From NCBI RefSeq assembly GCF_014288055.1, contig NZ_JACOPK010000002.1:1-64000 (forward strand): a stretch of 64,000 nucleotides of DNA. The letters are read 5' to 3'. Positions 8,439 to 16,734 of the stretch are shown piece by piece. Position numbers and translations under genes: made by a program. Numbering within the stretch: position 1 is the stretch's first letter; each line of letters opens with the position of its first letter. The DNA is from Agathobaculum hominis (GTDB taxonomy: Bacteria > Bacillota > Clostridia > Oscillospirales > Butyricicoccaceae). Below the pieces are notes generated by a model, which saw nothing but the letters and a program-made list of their open reading frames with translations, had not been told where the DNA came from and searched no databases.

Positions 8439-10319
8439 TTATTCCTCGCTCTTCGGCTCGGGCGAGGGCTTGGGGCGCGCGGCCTCATGGCGGCGCAGCT
8501 CGGGTTCGATCAGCTCGCGCGCGAGGCTCGGCAGGTGGTCGATGCCGTTGCGGCGGGCATCGCTGTAAATGGTCTGCATGATAGTCCGGGCAAACGAGTC
8601 CGGGTTGCTGCGCAGGTTTTTGACGAGCGCACTCTGACTCTTGCCGAGATATCCGTCCACGATGCGCTGCACGCCGGACAGCCCCTTGACATAGGTAAGG
8701 AAAAGCTCCTGCTCCGGGGTATGCTCGCGGCGGTCGTCGAGCAGCAGGGACAGGATGCCCTTGCGGTCGAGCGGCCGCTCTCTGCCGGGCGCGGCGGGCT
8801 GTGCCGGGATGGCGAGCCGTTCCTTCGGCAGGCCGCAGCGGTGCAGACGGTAGCGCGGCTTGAGCACCGCGTCGCTGTACTCGATCTCGTCTTCGAAGGG
8901 ATTGCCGCCGAACGACAGGTCGGACGCGCGCTGTGCGGCGCGGTATTCGTTCTGGAGGCGGCGGTTTTCGCGGCGGATGTCGTCCGCGCTGTCCACGAAC
9001 GGCAGCCAGCCGAATACACGGTTGTACCAGTTCACCTCGTTCTGCCTGAGCTCGATATGAACAGGCGTGAGCGGCGCGAATGTGCAGCCGTCGCCGGTCT
9101 TGAGCTGAGGCGGCTTGATGGGCGCCTCCAGACTGCGGCTGCGGCAGGCGTCAAAGGCTGCACCGAGCGCTTCCGCGTCATCTGCATCGAGATGCGACCA
9201 GAGCGCGAGCATTTCCTCGCGCGTGAGTGGTGCGCCGGTGAGCAGGCTGCCCACGCGGAGCAGGGCATCCGGCACCTCCGGCTGCGCCTGAAGGGCGCGG
9301 TATCCGTGCGCAAATGCCTGCATGAGCGCGGTCAGCTGCGCGCAGGAGAGTGGCGTGAGGTCGATGATGCGGCCGCCGATGCGCTGGCCGACGCCGGTCT
9401 CGCGGCAGGAAAGAAAGCCGCTCTGGCGCTCGGAATGCGCCCAGTCGCTGTGCGCGTGGCCGAGAGGGGAAACGCCGCCCGGAGCGTCGCTCTGGATGCC
9501 GAGCGTCAGCGCGGCATAGCGGCCTTTGCCGCCCTTGTACGGGCGCAGATAGATGTGTTTATCCGCCAGATCGGCACTGTACTGCCGGGCGGGATGCTCG
9601 CTCTCGCGTGCGCGGCGGCGCAACACGGTGCCGTCCGCCTTGCGGAGCGCGAAATGCTGCACGGCAGGGCAGGGGCGGAGCGCCCGGAAATCCGTGTCCG
9701 CAGGCAGCAGGAAGGCCACGCGGCCGCCGTGCGCGAACGGCTCGGTGACGGTCGCCTCCGCGCCGAGAAAATACGAGCCGGTCTGACCCCTTGCGGTCTG
9801 AACGATCTCGACGCCGCCGAGCTGTGCAAGGAACAGCGCCTCAGCAAGCGCAAGCTGCGTATCGTTTGCCGCACTCGGGGTGAGCGCGCGCTCCATCAGA
9901 TAAGCGTTCATCTTCTGCTCGCAGCGCTCGTAAACGCCGACCGTGTTCGGACTGCGGCGGCGGTCTGCGAGGATGCGTGCGCTGAGCGCAAGACGGAACG
10001 CCGGGTCGAGCGCCCATTTTTCGAGCGACAGCTCGAAAACGCTGCTCTCGAGGTAGGCTTCGTCCACGGGGACGGTCGGTACGGCGAGAAATTCCGCGTA
10101 ATGCTTTTCCGCGATCCATGTGCGCAGGCCGCAGGAAAGCGTCTCCCAGCGGGAAAAATCGTTCTCCGTGACGGCACGTTTTTCGTCCTCGGTGAAGCTG
10201 CCGGACGCGCGCAGGGACTCGATACAGCGGTCGAGTTCAAAAAGCTCCTGCGGCGTCAAAAGCATGGTTTTGCTGCATTTATGCTTGATTTTACCGGAAA
10301 GCTGTGTGGTTTCGGTCAT
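8439..10319 (-). CDS. Hypothetical protein, 626 aa
   Basis: Large soluble protein with no signal peptide, membrane segment or motif I recognise. Parts that may be diagnostic: residues 15-70 helical (LLTPQELFELDRCIESL), a middle region with ALTLGIQSDAPGG, and a charged C-terminus ending SPEPKSEE. ATG 10319 follows AAGGAGGCG. It lies 37 bases downstream of the deaminase-like gene on the same strand and is probably co-transcribed with it. Base composition matches its neighbours, so recent transfer is not indicated. Confidence 0.65.
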   Translation of the reverse strand: MTETTQLSGKIKHKCSKTMLLTPQELFELDRCIESLRASGSFTEDEKRAVTENDFSRWETLSCGLRTWIAEKHYAEFLAVPTVPVDEAYLESSVFELSLEKWALDPAFRLALSARILADRRRSPNTVGVYERCEQKMNAYLMERALTPSAANDTQLALAEALFLAQLGGVEIVQTARGQTGSYFLGAEATVTEPFAHGGRVAFLLPADTDFRALRPCPAVQHFALRKADGTVLRRRARESEHPARQYSADLADKHIYLRPYKGGKGRYAALTLGIQSDAPGGVSPLGHAHSDWAHSERQSGFLSCRETGVGQRIGGRIIDLTPLSCAQLTALMQAFAHGYRALQAQPEVPDALLRVGSLLTGAPLTREEMLALWSHLDADDAEALGAAFDACRSRSLEAPIKPPQLKTGDGCTFAPLTPVHIELRQNEVNWYNRVFGWLPFVDSADDIRRENRRLQNEYRAAQRASDLSFGGNPFEDEIEYSDAVLKPRYRLHRCGLPKERLAIPAQPAAPGRERPLDRKGILSLLLDDRREHTPEQELFLTYVKGLSGVQRIVDGYLGKSQSALVKNLRSNPDSFARTIMQTIYSDARRNGIDHLPSLARELIEPELRRHEAARPKPSPEPKSEE

Positions 10320-10356
10320 AAAAACGCCTCCTTATCTGTCTGTACGGGCGTCACGG

Positions 10357-10845
10357 TTAATAGCCGGTCTGGCCATCGAGCACATCGTCGTGCGCGACCC
10401 AGTCCGCGACGTCGATCGTGTCGTATGTATCGTTGTCGCGGCGGATGATGACCTGAGAAATGCCGGCGTTGATGATCATGCGCTTGCACATCGTGCAGGA
10501 ATTCGCATCGCGCATGATCTCGCCGGTGGACATATCGCGGCCGACAAGGTAAAGGGTCGCGCCGAGCATCTGCTCACGCGGCGCAGCGATGATGGCGTTC
10601 GCCTCGGCATGGACCGAGCGGCAGAACTCATAGCGCTCGCCGCGCGGAATGCCCATTTTCTGGCGGACGCAGGTGCCGATGTCGATGCAGTTGGCACGGC
10701 CGCGCGGTGCGCCGGTGTAGCCGGTGGAAACGATGACATCGTTCTTGACGATGACCGCGCCGAAGTTGCGGCGCAGACAGGTGCCGCGCTCGAGCGCGAC
10801 CTGCGCCATATCGAGATAATAGTTGGTCTTATCGCGTCTGTTCAT
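10357..10845 (-). CDS. dCMP deaminase family protein (ComEB-like)
   Basis: 162-aa zinc-dependent cytidine/deoxycytidylate deaminase fold. The catalytic HAE motif is in RSVHAEANAI near residue 90 and the second zinc motif is CTMCKR near 116. These enzymes convert dCMP to dUMP for dTTP synthesis. The length fits the ComEB/dCMP deaminase group. It lies 27 bases downstream of the ABC ATPase gene. Confidence 0.88.
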   Translation of the reverse strand: MNRRDKTNYYLDMAQVALERGTCLRRNFGAVIVKNDVIVSTGYTGAPRGRANCIDIGTCVRQKMGIPRGERYEFCRSVHAEANAIIAAPREQMLGATLYLVGRDMSTGEIMRDANSCTMCKRMIINAGISQVIIRRDNDTYDTIDVADWVAHDDVLDGQTGY

Positions 10846-10872
10846 GGGATTTTCTCCTTTTTGCAGGGATAT

Positions 10873-11535
10873 TTATTGTATGTTAAAGAGTACGCCGTTT
10901 TCCAGACGGAGACGGCGCGTGGCGCGCCGGGCGGCCGCCGGGTCGTGCGTGATGAGGACGATGGTGTGGCCGCACTCGTGCAGGCTGTCGAACAGCGCGA
11001 GCACATCGGCGGCGGAGACCGGGTCGAGGCCCGCGGTCGGCTCGTCCGCGAGCAGCACGCAGGGGCGCGTGATGATGGCGCGCGCGATGGCGACGCGCTG
11101 CTGCTGACCGCCGGAAAGCGCGTTCGGCAGATGCTCCATGCGGTCACCGAGACCGACCGAGAGCAGCGCCGCCCGGGCGCGCGCAAGGCGCACAGAGCGC
11201 GGAATGCCGCCGATGGCGAGCGGCAGCGCGGTATTTTCGAGCGCGGTCAGGCCGGGGAGCAGCTGAAACTGCTGAAAAACAAAGCCGATCTCGGAGGCGC
11301 GCCGGGCGGCGAGCGCGGCGGGCGAAAGATGGGAAACATCCGTGCCGCAGAGCAGGTAGGAGCCTGCGGACAGCGTGTCGAGCAGGCCAAGAATGTGCAT
11401 GAGGGTGGATTTTCCCGAGCCGGATGCGCCGGTGACCGAAACGTAGTCGCCGCGCGCGACATGGAGATCGATGCGGCGCAGTGCGGTGACACCGCTGCTG
11501 TCATATATTTTACTCGCAGAAATGAGTTTTAGCAA
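10873..11535 (-). CDS. ABC transporter ATP-binding protein, MacB/LolD-like
   Basis: 220-aa ATPase. Walker A GASGSGKST, Q-loop FVFQQFQLLP, signature LSGGQQQRVAIARA, Walker B VLLADEPT and H-loop ITHD are all present. TTG 11535 is the best start: AAGGGGGAA lies 6-7 bases upstream, and longer in-frame starts lack a ribosome-binding site. LolD/MacB ATPases normally pair with a FtsX-like permease, but none is encoded in the window, so the partner is elsewhere or lost. Confidence 0.85.
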   Translation of the reverse strand: MLKLISASKIYDSSGVTALRRIDLHVARGDYVSVTGASGSGKSTLMHILGLLDTLSAGSYLLCGTDVSHLSPAALAARRASEIGFVFQQFQLLPGLTALENTALPLAIGGIPRSVRLARARAALLSVGLGDRMEHLPNALSGGQQQRVAIARAIITRPCVLLADEPTAGLDPVSAADVLALFDSLHECGHTIVLITHDPAAARRATRRLRLENGVLFNIQ

Positions 11536-11635
11536 GTCTATTCCCCCTTTTGGGGAAGTTTGCCCGGGGAAAAAGAAGATTATCCTTTGAGCTGCCGCGA
11601 AACCCTTATGGATTTTTCTTCTGCTTGACACTTAT

Positions 11636-11851
11636 GGTATAATAGCCGCTGGACGGCTATTATACCGGTTATTTAATCATTATACCATCAGCGGCAGCAA
11701 AAATGGATGTCATGTGTTGGCGTTTTCAGTGCCGCTGTGGTACAATAACCGCAAAACGGTTATTGTACCGGTTATTTTTAATCATTATACCATCAGCGGC
11801 GGCAAAAATGGATGTCATGTGTTGGCATTTTTAGTGCCGCTGTGGTATAAT
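11636..11851. repeat. R3 palindromic element, tandem double copy
   Basis: Two units with a period of about 104 bases. Each has a 31-bp near-perfect palindrome (11636-11666 and 11739-11769; GGTATAATAGCCG / CGGCTATTATACC type) and a 68-bp long hairpin (11679-11746 and 11784-11851) whose arms are ATTATACC...GCGGC and GCCGC...GGTATAAT. A related element lies at 42595-42702. Confidence 0.85.
11822..11851 (+). promoter_or_regulatory. Promoter within R3, reading into the FHA-RodA gene
   Basis: TTGGCA, 18 bases, TATAAT, formed by the right arm of the second R3 hairpin. The predicted start is near 11858, 45 bases before the ATG. The first R3 unit has the same layout with TTGGCG and TACAAT. Confidence 0.6.
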
Positions 11852-11902
11852 GGCAAAGTAAAATGGCTAACTGTATGCTCCGTTCTGGGAGGAGGAAATG
11901 TT

Positions 11903-13651
11903 ATGAAAGATGCGCTGCAGCACGCGCTTGACGTGCTGTCGGGTTTTCTTGCGGAAAATCCGCTCGTGGGCGCGTGGTACACGACGGTCGTCCGCTTCGT
12001 GTTCCCGCTGCTCGCGCTGATGATCCTGGTGGGTGCGATCCGCTCACTGTGGAAGGTCAAGCATCCGGACGAGGTCTGGGGTTATCTCACGCTCGGCAAC
12101 GGCGTGCGCCTGCCGCTCACGCACTGGGAAAACATCATCGGCCGCGCTGCGGCCTGCGATGTGCAGCTCGAATATCCGTCGGTCTCGCGCCAGCACGCCG
12201 CGCTCATCCGTGAAAACGACGGCAGCTGGACGGTGTACGACCTGAATTCCAAGGGCGGCATCAAGGTCAACGACCTGCCGGTAGACGAATACGCGATCGT
12301 CGAGGACGGCGATACGGTCTCGTTCGGCGGCATTCCGACCACGATGGTGCCGATCTCGGCAGAGGAAAAGCGCTGGCAGATGGCGGAGCGCCGCGAGGAG
12401 GGCCGCCCGGCCGGCATGTGGGGCAGTCTGGTGCTGCTGACGCTGTTTCAGGTGCTCACAGCCGTGCAGCTCGTGGTTGCAGGCGGCGGCGAGGCGAACG
12501 TCACCATTCCGCTGACCTTCTTCGTGTTCACCTGCGTCTGCTGGGGCTATTTCATCTTCATGCGCCTGTTCCGCCGCATCGGCTTCGAGATGGAGACCAT
12601 CGCGTTCTTCCTGTGTACGCTGTCGCTCGCGGTGACGGGCTCGACCGTTCCGGACGAGCTGCCCAAGCAGCTCATCGCGATTTTGATGGGCATGACGATG
12701 TTCCTCATTCTCGGCTTTTTCCTGCGCGACCTGACGCGCGCGCAGAAGGTGCGCTGGTTCATGGGCGCGACGGCGGTCGGCCTGCTCGCCATCACGCTGC
12801 TCATCGGCTCGAGCGAGGGCGGCGCGAAGGCATGGCTGCGCTTCGGCTCTCTGTCGCTCCAGACCTCGGAGGTCGCCAAGATCTGCTACATTTTCGCCGG
12901 TGCGGCGACGCTCGACCGTCTGTTCAACAAACGCAACCTGTGGATGTTCATCGGTCTTACCGGCGTGTGCGGCGGCTGTCTGGCGCTTCAGAACGACTTC
13001 GGCACCGCGCTCGTGTTCTTCGTGACCTTTCTCGTCATCGCGTACCTGCGCTCGGGCGATTTCGCGACGCTCGGTCTGGTGTGCGCCGGCTGCTTCGGCG
13101 GCGGCATGGTCATGCTGACCATCAAGCCGCACGTTGCGGCGCGCTTCGCGTCGTGGGGTCATATCTGGGAGGACGTTTATGACAAGGGCTTCCAACAGAC
13201 CCATACGCTGACGGCGGCGGCCTCGGGCGGCCTCATCGGCGTCGGCGCGGGCAAGGGCTGGCTCTCTGGCCTGCCGGCGGCGGATACCGACATCGTTTTC
13301 GGCATGCTGTGCGAGGAGTGGGGTCTGGTCATCGCGGTGCTTACCGTGCTGTGCATCATCACGCTCGCGGTGTTCGCGGTGCGCGCCTGCCGCGCAGGAC
13401 GTTCGAGCTTTTACACCATCGCGGCGTGCGCCGCGACCAGCCTGCTCGTGTTCCAGACCTGTCTGAACGTGTTCGGCGCGGTCGACATTCTGCCGTTCAC
13501 CGGCGTCACCCTGCCGTTCGTGTCCAACGGCGGCTCGTCCATGCTGTCGGCATGGGGCATGCTCGCCTTCCTCAAGGCGACGGACACCCGTCAGAACGCT
13601 TCGTTCGCGGTGCGCCTGCCAAGCCGCCGAGAGCTGAGAGGGGAGGACTAA
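11903..13651 (+). CDS. FHA domain-RodA/FtsW fusion, SEDS peptidoglycan polymerase
   Basis: 582 aa. One membrane segment near residues 30-48 is followed by a cytoplasmic FHA domain at about 61-145 with the phosphothreonine-pocket signature (IGRAAACDVQL, SRQHAAL). A multi-span SEDS domain follows from about 170, with NDFGTALVFF and, near the end, PFVSNGGSSMLSAWGM. SEDS proteins polymerise lipid II together with a class B PBP, which is the next gene (3 bases apart). ATG 11903 follows GGGAGGAGG. The FHA part suggests control by Ser/Thr kinases. Confidence 0.93.
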   Translation: MKDALQHALDVLSGFLAENPLVGAWYTTVVRFVFPLLALMILVGAIRSLWKVKHPDEVWGYLTLGNGVRLPLTHWENIIGRAAACDVQLEYPSVSRQHAALIRENDGSWTVYDLNSKGGIKVNDLPVDEYAIVEDGDTVSFGGIPTTMVPISAEEKRWQMAERREEGRPAGMWGSLVLLTLFQVLTAVQLVVAGGGEANVTIPLTFFVFTCVCWGYFIFMRLFRRIGFEMETIAFFLCTLSLAVTGSTVPDELPKQLIAILMGMTMFLILGFFLRDLTRAQKVRWFMGATAVGLLAITLLIGSSEGGAKAWLRFGSLSLQTSEVAKICYIFAGAATLDRLFNKRNLWMFIGLTGVCGGCLALQNDFGTALVFFVTFLVIAYLRSGDFATLGLVCAGCFGGGMVMLTIKPHVAARFASWGHIWEDVYDKGFQQTHTLTAAASGGLIGVGAGKGWLSGLPAADTDIVFGMLCEEWGLVIAVLTVLCIITLAVFAVRACRAGRSSFYTIAACAATSLLVFQTCLNVFGAVDILPFTGVTLPFVSNGGSSMLSAWGMLAFLKATDTRQNASFAVRLPSRRELRGED

Positions 13652-13654
13652 GCC

Positions 13655-15022
13655 ATGCGTAAAATCGAAAAAAGAAGCGTATTCTGCCTCATTCTGGCCG
13701 CGCTGCTCGGCATCGGCCTTGCGTTTTTCTGCTTCCGCTTCGTCGCGGACGGCGACGACTGGGCCTCCTACCCCTACAACCGCCATCTGTACAACAATCA
13801 GGGCGTGCTCAAGGGCGGCACGATCATCGACAGCCGGGGCGTTGTGCTCTCGACGCTCTCCGAGGACGGCGAGCGCGTCTATAATGAGGACGGCACGATC
13901 CGCCGTGCGACGCTGCATGCCGTCGGCGACCCGGCCGGCAACATCGGCGCGGGCGCGCTGACTGCGTTCGCGGACAAGCTGTCCGGCTACAATCTGCTCA
14001 CGGGCGCGTATTCGCCGCTCGGCACGGGCAACAGCGTGTATCTGACCATCGACTCCGAGCTCAACCGCGTGGCCTATGAGGCGCTCGGCGGTCAGAACGG
14101 CACGGTCGGCGTTTACAACTACAAGACCGGCGAGATCCTCTGCATGGTCTCGGCGCCGACGTTCGACCCGGACGATCCGCCGAATATCGCGGCAGATGAC
14201 CCGGCGTGGGACGGCGTTTACGTCAACCGCCTGCTGTCCGCGAACTCCATTCCGGGCTCGATCTTCAAGGTCGTGACGCTGAACGCCGCGATCGAGAACA
14301 TCCCCGACCTGTTCCAGAGAAAGTGGAACTGCACCGGCTCGGTCGAGATCGGCGGCGACACCGTGACCTGCCCGTATGCGCACGGCGAACAGGACATCGA
14401 GTCCGCGCTCGCAAATTCCTGCAACGGCGTGTTCGGTCAGCTTGCCGTTGAGCTCGGCTCGGCGGCCATGAAAAAATATGCCGATGCGGCAGGACTGACC
14501 GAGTCGCTGCGCGTGGACGGCATCCAGACCGCTTCGGGACATTTTGACTTCGACGTGAGCGAAAACCAGCTCGCGTGGGCAGGCGTCGGTCAGGGACAGG
14601 ACACCATGTGCCCGATCAGCATGCTCCAGTATATGGGCGCGATCGCGAACGGCGGCAAGGCGGCCGTGCCGCGCCTGATCGAGAAATCCACGACCGACTA
14701 CGGTCTGCCGACCGGCATCTACCGCACGAAAAACTCGGCGCAGCTGATCGACGAAAAGACCGCCGGCACGATCGCGGACCTCATGCACAACAACGTCATC
14801 GAGACCTACGGTCAGGACCGCTTCCCGGGCATGGACATCTGCGCGAAGTCGGGCACCGCCGAGGTCGGCGCGGACAAGACCCCGAACGCATGGTTCACGG
14901 GCTTTCTGCGCGACGAGGACACGCCGTATGCCTTTATCGTTCTGGTCGAGAACGGCGGCGGCGGCGCGCGCGTTGCCGGTACGGTAGCGTCCGCCGTACT
15001 GCAGGCGGCAGTCGGCCGGTAA
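13655..15022 (+). CDS. Class B penicillin-binding protein (PbpA/FtsI-like)
   Basis: 455 aa with an N-terminal membrane anchor (residues 9-30) and an extracytoplasmic transpeptidase. All three active-site motifs are present: SIFK at 202-205 with the acylated Ser, SCN at 255-257 and KSGT at 398-401. The protein is short, like mycobacterial PbpA, with little non-catalytic N-domain. It pairs with the preceding SEDS gene as a polymerase-transpeptidase complex. GGGGAGGAC provides the ribosome-binding site. Confidence 0.93.
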   Translation: MRKIEKRSVFCLILAALLGIGLAFFCFRFVADGDDWASYPYNRHLYNNQGVLKGGTIIDSRGVVLSTLSEDGERVYNEDGTIRRATLHAVGDPAGNIGAGALTAFADKLSGYNLLTGAYSPLGTGNSVYLTIDSELNRVAYEALGGQNGTVGVYNYKTGEILCMVSAPTFDPDDPPNIAADDPAWDGVYVNRLLSANSIPGSIFKVVTLNAAIENIPDLFQRKWNCTGSVEIGGDTVTCPYAHGEQDIESALANSCNGVFGQLAVELGSAAMKKYADAAGLTESLRVDGIQTASGHFDFDVSENQLAWAGVGQGQDTMCPISMLQYMGAIANGGKAAVPRLIEKSTTDYGLPTGIYRTKNSAQLIDEKTAGTIADLMHNNVIETYGQDRFPGMDICAKSGTAEVGADKTPNAWFTGFLRDEDTPYAFIVLVENGGGGARVAGTVASAVLQAAVGR

Positions 15023-15057
15023 AGCGTCTTTCAGGAGAAAAACTGTGTGAAACTGAG

Positions 15058-15083
15058 AAAACCGGGGATATTCCCCGGTTTTT
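15058..15083 (+). terminator. Terminator after the PBP gene
   Basis: AAACCGGGG / CCCCGGTTT hairpin with a five-base loop and a T-run. Confidence 0.85.
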
Positions 15084-15200
15084 CTGCTTCCGGACCATTT
15101 GCGCTGTGTGCAGTCAGAGCGCGGCCTGCCGAAAACGTTTTTTCGCCAGGCGCATCTGCTTTTCATCTGCCGCAGAATATGATACAATAGGGCAATGTTG

Positions 15201-15235
15201 AGCCTGTCGAAAAACTTCGTTTTTTCGCCAGACTG
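15201..15235 (+). repeat. R2 terminal hairpin fragment
   Basis: CCTGTCGAAAAACTTCGTTT followed by TTTCGCC matches the end hairpin of R2. It lies in the leader of the solute-binding-protein gene. A related CGAAAACGTTTTTTCG hairpin flanked by GCCTG/CAGGC arms occurs at about 15125. Only the end of the element is recognisable. Confidence 0.5.
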
Positions 15236-15268
15236 AGGATTGTAATTTCGGAGAGAAGATGAAAGAAC

Positions 15269-16705
15269 ATGAACATAAGATCCAGATTTTCGGCGGCGCT
15301 GCTCGCGGGCGCGCTGCTGCTCGGCATCTCGGCCTGCGGTACGCAGGGAACGGCATCCTTTGCGTCTCCGGTCGAGCTGACCGTCTGGACGTACTATAAC
15401 GGCGACCAGCTGGAGACGTTCAACCGGCTCGTCGAGGAGTTCAACGACACGGTCGGCAGGGAACGCAATATCGAGGTCATCGCATCCGGTCAGGGAAGCG
15501 TGAACGATCTCGAGACCAATGTGATGAATGCGGCGGAGGGCAAGGTCGGCGCGGAGGCGATGCCGAATATTTTCTCCGCTTATGCAGACACGGCGTATGC
15601 CATCGACCGGATGGGGCTGGTCGTGGATCTCGCGCCTTATCTCGATGAGAAGGAGCGCGAAAAGTATATCGAAGCCTATCTGGAAGAGGGCGACTTCGAC
15701 GGGGACGGCAGCATCAAGATCTTCCCGACCGCAAAATGCACCGAGCTGATGTTCCTCAACGATACCGACTGGCAGAAGTTCGCGCAGGCAGCGGGCGCGG
15801 ATTACAGCGACCTTTCGACCGTCGAGGGCGTTGTGCGGACGGCGGAAAAGTATTATGACTGGACGGATGCGCAGACCGACGCGCCGGACGACGGCAGGGC
15901 GCTGTTCGGCCGCGATGCGATGGCGAACTATATCCTCGCAGGCGCGAAGGAGCTGGGCGCCCCGATCTTCCGCGCAAAGAACGGCAGGATGACGCTGAAT
16001 TTCGACAGGGATGCCGTGCGCAGACTGTGGGACAACTACTATGTGCCCTTTATCAAGGGGTATTTCTCTGCGTCCGGCCGTTTCCGCAGCGACGAGATCA
16101 AGAGCGGCGGCCTGCTTGCATATGTCGGCTCGAACGCGAGCGCGACCTTCCTGCCGACGCAGGTCATCCGGGACGACGGCCAGAGCTACGGCATCACGAT
16201 GCGTGCGCTGCCCTGCCCGACGTTCGAGGGCTGCGAGCCGGTGGCGGTGCAGCAGGGCGCAGGCATGGTCGTGACACGCGGCACCGACGAGCAGATCGAG
16301 GCTTCGGTCGAGTTCCTCAAATGGATCACCGAGCCGGAAAACAATATCAGCTTTTCGGTCGGCTCGGGCTATATGCCGGTCACGCACGCGGCGTGCGATA
16401 TGGACGCCATCGAGCAGAGCGGACTGCCGCTGAGCGGCAGCATGAAGGAGATCCTCTCGACCGCGATCGACACGGTGAACAGCTGCGAGCTGTATACCAT
16501 GCCGGCGTTCACCGGCGCAAAGGATGCGCGCAGCATACTGGAATCCTGCATGAGCGACCGTGCATCGGCCGACCGCAGGACGGTCGAGGAGCGCCTCGCG
16601 GCGGGACAGAGCGCTGCGGACGCGGAAGCGGAATTTCTGACCGACGGGTGCTTTGAGAACTGGTACAACGAGACGCTGGAGAAGCTCAGGAGCTGCGAGG
16701 GCTGA
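15269..16705 (+). CDS. Extracellular solute-binding lipoprotein
   Basis: 478 aa. A lipoprotein signal is clear: positively charged start, hydrophobic segment, LLGISACG lipobox. The mature part is a family-1 solute-binding protein (VELTVWTYYNGDQLETFNRL). No ABC permease or ATPase genes accompany it. The next gene, 29 bases on, is a membrane GGDEF-EAL protein with a large extracellular domain, so I infer a receptor role rather than transport. The ribosome-binding site is GGAGAGAAG. Confidence 0.85.
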   Translation: MNIRSRFSAALLAGALLLGISACGTQGTASFASPVELTVWTYYNGDQLETFNRLVEEFNDTVGRERNIEVIASGQGSVNDLETNVMNAAEGKVGAEAMPNIFSAYADTAYAIDRMGLVVDLAPYLDEKEREKYIEAYLEEGDFDGDGSIKIFPTAKCTELMFLNDTDWQKFAQAAGADYSDLSTVEGVVRTAEKYYDWTDAQTDAPDDGRALFGRDAMANYILAGAKELGAPIFRAKNGRMTLNFDRDAVRRLWDNYYVPFIKGYFSASGRFRSDEIKSGGLLAYVGSNASATFLPTQVIRDDGQSYGITMRALPCPTFEGCEPVAVQQGAGMVVTRGTDEQIEASVEFLKWITEPENNISFSVGSGYMPVTHAACDMDAIEQSGLPLSGSMKEILSTAIDTVNSCELYTMPAFTGAKDARSILESCMSDRASADRRTVEERLAAGQSAADAEAEFLTDGCFENWYNETLEKLRSCEG

Positions 16706-16734
16706 ACGGACGGCGGCGAAAGGAATGCACGGCC

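Noticed and set aside
11625..11643. Promoter from TTGACA at 11625 and TATAAT at 11638
   Set aside because: Only 7 bases separate them; the usable promoter is in the second R3 hairpin.
11636..11851. CRISPR array at the tandem 104-bp repeat
   Set aside because: Only two units, each internally palindromic over 68 bases, with no unique spacers and no cas genes; it is the R3 element.
12044..16387. Open frame of about 1447 codons on the minus strand opposite the FHA-RodA, PBP and binding-protein genes
   Set aside because: It is a codon-bias shadow of GC-rich genes. The translation is Arg/Ala/Asp-rich with no domain, and it crosses three well-supported plus-strand genes.
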